The translations under genes were made by a program, and so were the position numbers. The notes under the pieces are model-generated. The model was not told the origin of the DNA and made no database searches. It saw nothing but the letters and a program-made list of their open reading frames with translations. DNA of 64,000 nt from Megaustenia siamemsis (taxonomy: Eukaryota > Mollusca > Gastropoda > Stylommatophora > Ariophantidae). Of this stretch, positions 55,493 to 64,000 are shown piece by piece (the stretch's first letter is position 1; the number at the start of each line of letters is the position of its first letter). The stretch spans positions 52,401,144 to 52,465,143 of the forward strand of contig JAVIAB010000073.1 of the NCBI GenBank assembly GCA_032433765.1, written 5' to 3'.

Positions 55493-58400
55493 CTGAAGGG
55501 ATAAAAAAAAAAACATAAAATACTGAAAAGAGGATTACAAATGTTTGATTAACACTGATTTATTCAAAATTATATTCAATGATTGTTCTTAATAGTATAC
55601 AAAAATCAACATTTAAGTAATCACATTAAACCTAATGTCAGCATAGCAAAACAGGCACTGTCATGGAACCCACAGGGAAAGAGAAAGCAGGAAAGGCCCA
55701 GAAATACATGGGGATGAGAAGTCACGATAACCCTCAAAACATTCACTTGACTGGAAGGAAGAAGAGAAAATGTCGAAGACTAGGGATAGATGTAAAGAAT
55801 TTGTTCAGGGCCTATGCTTCGAATAGGAATCTAAAAGGTTTTGTTTGTTTGATTGGGCTAATATCATTAATGGCAGCTCTAAATGTTTACACTGGTGTTT
55901 TCCTTTGATGGCCACATATTCTATACTCTACAGCAATGATGTTGCGGCTTGACAAAATAGTGATGTTACATAGTTTTAGCTTATGATATAGTGTCAAGAT
56001 ACATGAGATTTCCTGTGTAAACTTTAATCATTCACAATAATATCACAAAGTATATCACATCACTTGCATATAAAAATAATTATTAGTCCCCTTGGGCAGA
56101 AAGATGGCAAATAGGACAGAAATAACAATAAATTCTCCAAGGCTGACAACTTGCTGCTTAACTTACAGTTTAGTTCTACTTTACATAAGACCTGAAAGTA
56201 TCTTGAGTTATTTGCGGGTCATCATCATTGCACTCCAAACATGTCCATAGGTGCTCAGTGTCTTGCCACAAGTCTCTGTTCTGTGTGAGCCCCTCAATCT
56301 CAGCAAGGGAGCTGATGTCAGCTATCACTGCTTGTCTTATTTGTATTCTTAGTGTTTCCCTAAATTTACCTCTTTTTTATTTGCCTGCTGCTTCCCATTT
56401 TAGGACTTGCTTTGTGATTCTCCAATTATCTCTTCTCATTATATGGCCATAAATATTTATCACCCATAGATACCCATTTCATATAGTGGATCAAAACTCA
56501 TACAAAACAAGATTACTGTGTCTGAACTGTTTGCAAAAGAATTAATGAGAATAAAATATGTACAAATCATAGACAAAAAATTGTCATTTAAAATATGTAA
56601 AAATACTTCGAAACTTAAACTATTTTGAACAAGACAGACCAGGAAATAAATGTCAACTTCATCATGGACACTGGACTGCAGATCTGACCTCATGAGCTAA
56701 AGACCAGATGGAAGGCCTCTCCTACCAAGATTGATTGGGTGCAACAGGTAGTAGCCTCTGTCAGTCATAAGGTGACTATGGATTTTTCAGCGGGCCTAGA
56801 AATGTTATTTTTTCTTTTCTTTCGCAGTGCATTTTCTTTTTGTATGAATCTGTCTGCTTCTTGTTTGAGTTGGAGCTTTAAAGTGTGTTACCAAAGATTG
56901 CGGTCTGCAGCTATTTCTTCCCAAGCTGCAGGGTTTATGTTCTGAGTCTTCATGTCGTGGTTACACACATCTACAAATTGAAGTTTTGGGCACTCCCTAG
57001 TCTTTTGCCATCTACTAGTTGTCCATAGAGTATATATTGCAGTATGCAGCCATCTTTCATACGGTGCACATGGCCAAGCCAGTGTAATCTACATTGTTTG
57101 AGCACCGTGTAGATGTTCAGGAGGCCTGTGCATGTCATGACCTCCATGTTTGTCACTTTATCCTTTAGGGCGATACCAAGAATACATCACAGACATCGCA
57201 ACACACGGGACTGTTACATCTGCTAAAAAATTCCCATATGTCCAACAACAGGGTAAGCTGTGACAGAAAGAGCCATATTCAAAGTTCCTTTCACCAGGAA
57301 GAACACCCCAGAAAACAAACCACTTCTGTCTAGCAATTACCACTGGGAGAAGGAAAAGCTATGGGAGAACACCCCGCAGAAACCATGGGCAGGGTGGAAC
57401 CAACAGCCTTGGCTGGCATCCACACTACGAATAAGAAAACTCCTACGTCAAACTAATATCCAGCCTGCCAAAGATGGAGTGTGTCAGCAGCTTTGCAGGT
57501 TTAGTTTAGGGGAAAAATCAGGACATGAGTACATACAAGTACCGACCATGCAATCAGCTCATCTTGTGTTATGATGTTGCTCATACCCCTCCATCTTGAA
57601 ACAGGACTAAGAGTCAAATTTGCATGATCATAAGACTTGAAAGCTGAAGGTGAAAAACAAAACAAAACTGTGTTAATGTTTCAGAATTGTACTTACCATC
57701 ATGGGTAATGTTCTCTTCTGTCAAAATTCTGCAATAAGGTTTTCCATATTGCTCATTTGACTTCGTCACTGGATTGTAAATCTGAAAGAAAATACAAAAT
57801 AGAGTTCACAAATTTAAAAAAAGACCAAATAATGTGCAAAGTCTAAGGCAGATAAATAATTTTGGTGGCACTCTCCATATTAAATTATTTGATACAGTGC
57901 CCATACAAAGCACTAGCAATATATAAACACTAATTAGCCCCATAACATCAACTCTATGACATTTTATAAAAACTATCCCCCAACTTTCTTAGTTGCCTCA
58001 TTATGTCATGCATGGCAGGTGGCAATTGCCTTATTTTTATCTCCAAGCATGGCAAGTGGTAATTGCCTTATTTTTATCTCCAAGCATGGCAAGTGGTAAT
58101 TGCCTTATTTTTATCTCCAAGCATGGCAAGTGGTAATTGCCTTATTTTTATCTCCAAGCATGGCAAGTGGTAATTGCCTTATTTTTATCTCCAAGCATGG
58201 CAAGTGGCTATTGCCATATTTTTATCTCCAAGCATGGCAAGTGGTAATTGCCATATTTTTATCTCCAAGCATGGCAAGTGGCTATTGCCATTTTTATCTC
58301 CAAGCATGGCAAGTGGTAATTGCTTTATTTTTATCTCCAAGCATGGCAAGTGGCAATTGCCTTATTTTTCTCTCTCTGACTGTAGCCAGAGCTTCAGTAG

Positions 58401-60513
58401 CAATACAGGTGGTGATATAATCTACTAAAATTAATGCAAAATGTGTTCATACAAAGCAAAATTTAAAAATACTGCTTGAGGAATCACAAGAATCTATAGC
58501 AATACATGATAGTGAAGCTGAGTTTTGAAAACAGATTTTATAATATTTAACTAACTTTCTCAGTGGTATTAAACAGTAGTTATAATATTAATATAGTGAC
58601 ACTGTGAACTTCCAGGCATGTCGTAAGAGGCGACTAAAGAGGTTGATCGATGGCTTGACAAGCTGTCATTGTAAAAAGTATTGTTATGGAAACAGCGCCA
58701 TATATTTTAGAGCAGTGATCTCTGCAAAATGTGCCACTTTGGCACGCATGGTTTCTGTTTTTGAGATTGTGGTTCTGCCCTATGTGCCGTCTTCGGCTCG
58801 AAAGGACGATAGACAATATTAATAATAATAGATGCCATGGTAGTGGGGAGGATAATCTGGATGCCTACTGTTCAGGTGACTTTACTCAGCTTCTTAAAAT
58901 GGGTACTAAAGATTTTATTTTTCTATTGAAAATAATGTGGCGACGTATGATACTAACCATGTCACCAATAAATGCGTCAATGATCATGTAAAATACAGGC
59001 AGTAATACCATATCATCTACAAGACTCAATGGATAATTTTGTTTGTTTGATAATAATAATATCTTGATAAATGATTATTGCTGGTAATTTGGCAATCCAG
59101 TACTATCAAATGCTGTATTGAATCAGGTTGTCTGACCAAAAGGTGCAGGTAAACCACAACACAATGCATTCACGTCCACTTAAGCATTTTATGTTATTTA
59201 AAAGTTGGGTTATGAAGAGGAATAGTCACTGAGCAAATGTAGAAGAAGAATAAGACATACATAAAAATTATTGAGAAAATACAGACAGTGTATCAACCAT
59301 TATGGAAAAAGTTTAGTTTAGTCAACAGTATGTTCATTGCACATCAGACAAATCCATAAGTGCTCAGATCTCCTCTTAAGAATATTTTCCAAAATGCAAC
59401 AACTAATGACACCAGTAATGTGTTGGTTTACAAGCTTTCTTTGGCTTCATGAGCTGTGCTCCTGTCTGACACCAGTAATGTGTTGGTTTACAAGCCTTCT
59501 TTGGCTTCATGAGCTGTGCTCCTGTCTGACACCAGTAATGTGTTGGTTTACAAGCCTTCTTTGGCTTCATGAGCTGTGCTCCTGTCTGACACCAGTAATG
59601 TGTTGGTTTACAAGCCTTCTTTGGCTTCATGAGCAGTGCTCCTGTCTGACACCAGTAATGTGTTGGTTTACAAGCCTTCTTTGGCTTCATGAGCTGTGCT
59701 CCTGTCTGACACCAGTAATGGGTTGGTTTACAAGCCTTCTTTGGCTTCATGAGCTGTGCTCCTGTCTGACACCAGTAATGTGTTGGTATACAAGCCTTCT
59801 TTGACTTCATCAGCTGTGCTCCTGTCTGACACCAGTAATGTGTTGGTTTACAAGCCTTCTTTGACTTCATGAGCTGTGCTCCTGTCTGACACCAGTAATG
59901 TGTTGGTTTACAAGCCTTCTTTGACTTCATGAGCTGTGCTCCTGTCTGACACCAGTAATGTGTTGGTTTACAAGCCTTCTTTGACTTCATGAGCTGTGCT
60001 CCTGTCTGACACCAGTAAAGTGTTGGTATACAAGCCTTCTTTGACTTCATAAGCAGTGCTCCTGTCTGACACCTCCCACCTGGACATGATGTTCCCTAAC
60101 ATTAGAAATGACCAATAAACTGTATTAGTAATGAAAACTCAACAAAAAGTTTAACTTTAGACCACTTGTTCAACAGATAAGAGCACAATAACCGCTTCAC
60201 TGTGGCCACAACAAAACTGCACATCTAAACTCAGAATCAAATGAATTGTTGTTCTACTTAAAGATCTAGAATCCACTCTTCTATTAGTGTTAATTAATGA
60301 CAGGTCTGAAATTGTTTACATTTACAAAACAAAAAATTACCATCATTCCAGTAATCTGAAATCCTAACATTTTCAATGGTGGATATTTTTCCACCTCATG
60401 TGCAATTTTCTCAGCTGTTGCTTCCTGGTCATAGGTGACTCTGCCCATCTTAATATCAATTACACAAGGACATTTGAAACCACTGGTTAAGTTAGCCAAC
60501 TTCAAGAACTTTG
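54942..60513 (-). CDS. IPMK: Inositol polyphosphate multikinase, 3' three exons (N-terminus missing)
   Basis: Three minus-strand exons, 60341-60513, 57697-57781 and 54942-55492, join in phase into 268 codons plus a stop. IPMK phosphorylates inositol phosphates (InsP3 to InsP5 route) and PIP2, in nucleus and cytoplasm. The family motifs are visible in order: PCVIDIKMG (the P-x3-D-x-K-x-G substrate/catalytic motif), KYPPL and GF.I.GM, then SSLLIIYEG, and finally IDFAHAFP with the IDF motif and DIDHNFLFGLQKLI. The wording near FAHAFP.DDID fits IPMK better than IP6K or IP3K. The N-terminal ATP-binding exon(s) were not found up to 64000 and probably lie outside the window. The long acidic/serine insert between SSLL and IDF also fits IPMK. 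Confidence 0.92.
55655..55830 (+). mobile_element. RTE-like LINE C-terminal fragment in the IPMK gene
   Basis: MEPTGKEKAGKAQKYMGMRS is the + counterpart of the 30495-30730 fragment; it lies in the intron just upstream of the last IPMK exon. Confidence 0.7.
56225..56455 (-). mobile_element. LINE 3' fragment
   Basis: CTCAATCTCAGCAAGGGAGC, then TTGTATTCTTAGTGTTTCCC and TTATATGGCCATA; decayed minus copy of the RTE tails. Confidence 0.6.
56735..57185 (-). mobile_element. LINE RT C-terminal fragment (second family)
   Basis: Minus reading LKQCRLHWLGHVHRMKDGCI and LYGQLVDGKR is the classic end of an endonuclease-RT LINE; it continues toward 56740 in broken frames. Confidence 0.78.
57697..57781 (-). 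CDS. IPMK: IPMK short internal exon
   Basis: 85-nt exon between the acceptor TTTCAG (ending 57782) and the donor GTAAGT (57696-57691). It encodes IYNPVTKSNEQYGKPYCRIL followed by TEENITHD and one base of Gly, equivalent to the VYHVHSDSYETENQHYGRSLT segment of human IPMK. The tyrosine-glycine and LTxExI positions agree. It is too short to be noticed without the flanking exons, but phases and homology fit exactly. Confidence 0.88.
58010..58375. repeat. 37-bp tandem array in IPMK intron
   Basis: Unit TTGCCTTATTTTTATCTCCA plus AGCATGGCAAGTGGTAA, about 10 copies, variants GGCTA and CCATA. Confidence 0.93.
58594..58814 (+). repeat. Family F short retroposon, 5'-truncated
   Basis: Starts inside the element at TAGTGACACTGTG. 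Duplication AATATTAATA at 58584-58593 and 58815-58824. 3' end GGCTCGAAAGGACGATAGAC. Confidence 0.85.
59115..59240 (+). repeat. SINE-like family I fragment
   Basis: AAACCACAACACAATGCATT and CGTCCACTTAAGCATTTTAT match 31980-32060, diverged. Confidence 0.6.
59409..60068. repeat. 60-bp tandem array, 11 units, in IPMK intron
   Basis: Unit ACACCAGTAATGTGTTGGTT plus TACAAGCCTTCTTTGGCTTC and ATGAGCTGTGCTCCTGTCTG. The left half has TTTGGCTTC, the right half TTTGACTTC, so two subtypes amplified in blocks. Frames open on both strands follow from the period being a multiple of three. Confidence 0.95.
60341..60513 (-). CDS. IPMK: IPMK exon with the PxxxDxKxG motif
   Basis: On the minus strand the acceptor GCTTCAG precedes 60513. 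Two bases complete a codon from an unseen upstream exon; then KFLKLANLTSGFKCPCVIDIKMGR carries the Pro, Asp, Lys and Gly of the inositol phosphate kinase signature. It continues VTYDQEATAEKI and KYPPLKMLGFQITGMM and ends at a GTAATT donor (60340-60335). Human IPMK has LKLEDVTHKFNKPCIMDVKIG in the same place. The exon is in phase 0 with the next one. Confidence 0.92.
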
Positions 60514-60599
60514 CTGAAGCATATGAAAATAAAAGTAAAACAGATTAACATTGTCATTACTTCAAAGATTTCTTCTTCTCCTTTCCTTGGTTACTGACC

Positions 60600-61300
60600 A
60601 ACATTGGTCTTTACATTTTGTAAGGTCTTGTAGGGGAGTAACTCGGGAATAAATTGTATATCTGTATTTTCCTAGGTTGCTTGGCTGGCAGTGTGCCCTA
60701 GTACAGGTTTCTCGTGGCAAGGCACTTTGTCAAGGAGTATGTGTTTGATTCTCCTTCCAGTATCTATTTTTGTTGTTAATTATTTGTGGATTTTTCCAAA
60801 TGTAAAACATACCTCTTCCCCTGAAATTATTAATTTCTCTACTTTATGCAGTCCATGGCCATTCTGAACACAGTGTACCAGGTTTGATTCAGACTATTAA
60901 TCTTTATACTACTCTATGCCACACTACCTGTGGCGTGTCTCTTTTTTAGATTTGCTTGAGTGTCCACTGCATGGCAGTTCTTGCAATTAATTATTCAACA
61001 ATTTAAAGCAATATATTTTCAGCACATAATTGCTATACTTCATTGTCTTCTTGAGCTTAGTCTATGAGGTTGCAGTTTTTAGCCACATTTACTACGGTTC
61101 TTTGTAAATTGTTCTTCAACTTACTTCACTATTGCTTTTCCTTGCAAACTCCATTTTATTTCTGTGCTTCTTAAATCTATGCATGTTTGGTATTTAAAAA
61201 TAGTTCAATGGTTTAAGCATCAAAGGAACAAAAATTAATAATCTTATATATTCAAAAGATACAGTATTACTGCCAGAAGGCAAATAAGATTAATAGTAAC
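60600..61300. other. Stretch without recognised gene
   Basis: Upstream side of the first visible IPMK exon. No frame here resembles the IPMK N-terminal ATP-binding lobe. A SINE-like patch may lie at 60690-60770 (CTAGTACAGGTTTCTCGTGG). Confidence 0.45.
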
Positions 61301-61734
61301 TAATTCTAAAAGTCATGATCATGTGGCTACTGGAGTTCTGACACAGTCAGGAGAGAAAAGAAAAGAGTCACAGTCACATGTCACATATGTTGCAAGTGGT
61401 GACTAAGGAGGTTGGGGATAGCCTAGCAACCTGTCACTTGTAAAAAGATTCAGAAGCCTACAAAATCACAGACAAGGAAATTATCTATTCCATTCTTGGA
61501 AACGAGAAGGATTCTGGAGACAGAGTGTATGAAGTCGTGGAGTCAAAGTCAGAAGGAAGGTGTAGGATCAACCCTAATGAACATTGGCCTAAACCTGAGA
61601 ATAGTAGAGAAAATGATCAGGAATTGGGATGGATGAAGATACTGTGTCTGTGGCCTATGCTTCATAAAGTAGTCTTCTTATTTTTCTGTGAACACCCTTA
61701 GGTGTAACAATATTAATAAGTTCAATGAAAGTGT

Positions 61735-62010
61735 ACATGAGCTCAAGACTGGTGTCATCACCATAGCCCGGTATGGTACTGATACTTGTCCTGGTATGGT
61801 ACTAATGATGGTCACAAGAGCTTTTTTTGTTCATCGTATGCTGAGCATGTTTAATGTTTATAGCAGATGTTCAGCAGTCATTTTGCTCGTGCCACAGTCA
61901 CATCCATCAGAGGTTCTTATGTTTAGTGTGTTGAAAAGGCAGTACTTCAATTTGTTGTGGCCTATTCAGAGTCTAAAAGCTGTTACTTGTACTTTTCTGG
62001 TGAGCTGGTA
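61735..62010 (-). mobile_element. Decayed LINE-like segment, single-unit version of 11500-12070
   Basis: Shares GCAGATGTTCAGCAGTCATT, CATCAGAGGTT and CAATTTGTTGTGGCC with the 11.5-kb copy; the + frame through it is open but not recognised. Confidence 0.5.
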
Positions 62011-62124
62011 GCAGGTATCATTTTTAAAGGAGGTCTAAAGGGCTTTGATTACTCAGGTTAACAGAATTACAGAATTCAACAATAACAGTACACAACAATA
62101 AAGCATTATATATATTTAATGTGG

Positions 62125-62370
62125 GAGCCGCGATAGCTCAGTGGTTAGTGAACTGGACTGCAAAGGACAAGAGGTAGGGTTCGATCCCAACTGACGGCTT
62201 TCGGGTTCGCCCAGCCTTAAATGGGTACCGGATTTTTTCTGGGAAAGTAAAGCGGCACGGGCGTAATACTGACCACATTACCCCAAAAATCATGTGCCGA
62301 AGGTCTGTAAAATTTATGGTCACTAACACCATATTCCCTATATGCCACTTGGCATGACGGAGTTACTTTA
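62125..62370 (+). repeat. SINE family A copy
   Basis: Full head, B box GGGTTCGATCCC and body; ends at a (TA)n run. Confidence 0.9.
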
Positions 62371-62373
62371 CAA

Positions 62374-62377
<4 letters not shown>

Positions 62378-62449
<72 letters not shown>

Positions 62450-62450
62450 G
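62378..62450. repeat. (TA)n microsatellite
   Basis: About 70 bp of pure TA at the 3' end of the SINE. Confidence 0.95.
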
Positions 62451-62599
62451 TAATACATTTAAGGAGAAAATTCTGATGGCAAAACATGCCTTTTGCAGCA
62501 TTAAATATTTTCTAACAGCTAAATAAGTTTAACCAAATAAAAAAACTAAGAACGGTGAATTTGTATATCCATTCTACATTGTTATATGTATGGGTTATG

Positions 62600-63400
62600 T
62601 TATTTGGTTATGGAAGGCCCCGGTGTCACTGCAAACGAATTAAAATCCATAATTGCTCAACCACCCGTGCCAGCATAATCATCCAAATTAATATCTCCCA
62701 AACAAAGAAACAATTTCCCGTGTGTTACCGGGGCTTCATTATGAGGGAAGTAAAGAATAGTGACACTGTGACCTTCCAGGCATGTCGTAAGAGGCGACTA
62801 AGGAGGTTGATCGATGGCTTGACAAGCTGTCATTGTAAAAAGTGTTGTTATGGAAACAAGCAGTGATCTCTGCAATATGTGCCATTTTGGCACGCAAGGT
62901 TTCTGTTTTTGAGATTGTGGTTTTGCCCTATGTGCTGTCTTTGGCTCGAAAGGACAATAGTTAGATAGATAGATAGAAACAAAGAAAGGTAACTGTAGTC
63001 CCCATCATAGCAGTCTCAGCACACGCCAAAAGACATAAGGTGAAACCACGCAGAAAGTGAACACTGCCAACTGTTCCTGTCATATGATATCATCATTCAT
63101 CATAAACAATTAAAATATTGAAACATGATCAAAATGGATGAGATACACAGCTCACGTTGTGCACAGAGCACTTAACTCAGTAGCTCCTGCAACAAGCCAG
63201 ACTTGGAATATGAGGAAACTGCAACAAGGAACACTTTTCATGCATAGCCTTCAATTGTTCCTGCCGCCTATCCACCATATACTGGAAGTTCACGTCCTCT
63301 TGAAAATGATGATCGTCATATTTTTAAAAAATGTATAGCGCTTGATGATGTTAGGCCACCGTTGTTGACTCCAATTCCGAACACATAGACACACAGTTAG
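62600..63400 (+). repeat. Repeat G, copy split by a family F retroposon
   Basis: Matches 9620-10190 on both sides of the insertion at 62711-62976 (GTTATGGAAGGCCCCGGTGT; GGTAACTGTAGTCCCCATC; CTATCCACCATATAC). Confidence 0.87.
62711..62976 (+). repeat. Family F short retroposon, full copy
   Basis: 266 bp bracketed by AAACAAAGAAA (62700-62710 and 62977-62987). The empty site is at 9779-9789. It begins CAATTTCCCGTGTGTTACCG and ends in GATAGATAGATAG. Confidence 0.92.
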
Positions 63401-63774
63401 TCGTCAGTTTATCCCCATCGCACATCAAACAACAGACCGTAAGATTAGCGTACGGCCGGTCTAGGGATAAACGATGAACCACTCCTGATGAAAGATTCCT
63501 GATTACTCTAGTGAATGCAGCCTACGACGAACAAAACACGGTGCAAATTCCCTAAAGAGATCAAACTGCGGCTAACGAAGCAGTTCACATTAATGTGTAA
63601 CATCTAAATAACTTGCGTCAAGCAATCCCAACAATGGTCATAAACAGCACCATGTGACATAAAGCGCAGATCAAGTCTAGGTGGAAGGTCACATTCACAA
63701 CACATAATTTGTCAAAAAGGGAACATTGCCGGTGTACGACTCCACTTTCATACAGGTTATGTGTATTATTTTCA

Positions 63775-63865
63775 TCATCATCATCACCATCGAGTGCCAT
63801 CTCTGCATCGAAGGTTGGCTACCATGAAGTGCCATTCCACAATGTCTCTTGCTCTGACGGTGCAG
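63775..63865 (-). mobile_element. LINE 3' end fragment
   Basis: Reverse complement of the end of 12280-12745 (TCATCATCACCATCGAGTGC, GGTTGGCTACCATGAAGTGC). Confidence 0.7.
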
Positions 63866-64000
63866 GTTGAAAGGTTGCAGATTATGTAAATATTTATTTC
63901 AATTCTTTAAAATGTAGAACATTACACAAACAACTGTTTTCCCATACAAACAGCCTTGTAAGGCTTATAAATCCATTTTAAGAAAATCCCTTATAAATTA

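Noticed and set aside
57260..57574. 104-codon + ORF inside the IPMK intron
   Set aside because: No recognisable family, no splice context; adjacent to a LINE fragment.
59337..60050. Long repeat-protein frames on both strands
   Set aside because: By-product of an intronic 60-bp array; the period is a multiple of three.

Overview
This is a eukaryotic, AT-rich, intron- and repeat-dominated window. The genes are split by long introns with GT-AG boundaries, and tRNA-derived SINEs, RTE-like LINE fragments and minisatellites are abundant. The gene content is animal. The repeat style (several tRNA-headed SINE families that swap modules, RTE LINEs ending in TGATGATG or GATAGATA) suggests a mollusc, probably a gastropod; that taxon call is inference.

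Two conserved protein-coding genes can be read with confidence. (1) A complete USH1G (SANS)/ANKS4B-type scaffold gene lies on the + strand. Its four coding exons (3756-3919, 20228-20407, 25132-25698, 27956-28517) have matching phases and give a 490-residue protein: ankyrin repeats, a central region, a SAM domain and a C-terminal PDZ-binding tail ending DTHL. (2) The 3' part of an inositol polyphosphate multikinase (IPMK) gene lies on the - strand (exons 60341-60513, 57697-57781, 54942-55492). Its N-terminal exon or exons are not visible and probably lie beyond the right edge. The two genes converge, with about 26 kb of repeat-rich DNA between their stop codons. A duplicated Cys-rich extracellular-type domain (10195-10920, -) and two orphan exon-like ORFs on the - strand (42786-43001, 53055-53219) may belong to other genes but are not recognised.

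Most of the remaining sequence is mobile or tandem DNA. 0.3-3.6 kb: nested SINEs, a hAT-type MITE inside a minisatellite, and a SINE before USH1G exon 1. 3.9-20.2 kb (USH1G intron 1): polypyrimidine tract, RTE pieces, a young I-type LINE with RT and RNase H, a chimeric two-part SINE, a 23-bp array and a mariner pseudogene. 20.4-28 kb: SINEs, a 920-bp array of 20-bp units, a 42-bp array, and a run of acceptor-like units before exon 4. 28.7-54 kb (between the genes): a homogeneous 54-bp array, LINE fragments, a hairpin element and many SINEs. 54.9-60.5 kb: IPMK with 37-bp and 60-bp arrays in its introns. 61-64 kb: repeats with nested insertions.

No unknown multi-gene system was found. The most informative observations concern how the repeats were assembled. 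There are several filled and empty insertion-site pairs inside the one window, one retroposed SINE chimera, a SINE core shared by different heads, a short retroposon sharing its tail with an RTE LINE, and a degenerate array of 3' splice-site-like units ending at the real acceptor of USH1G exon 4.
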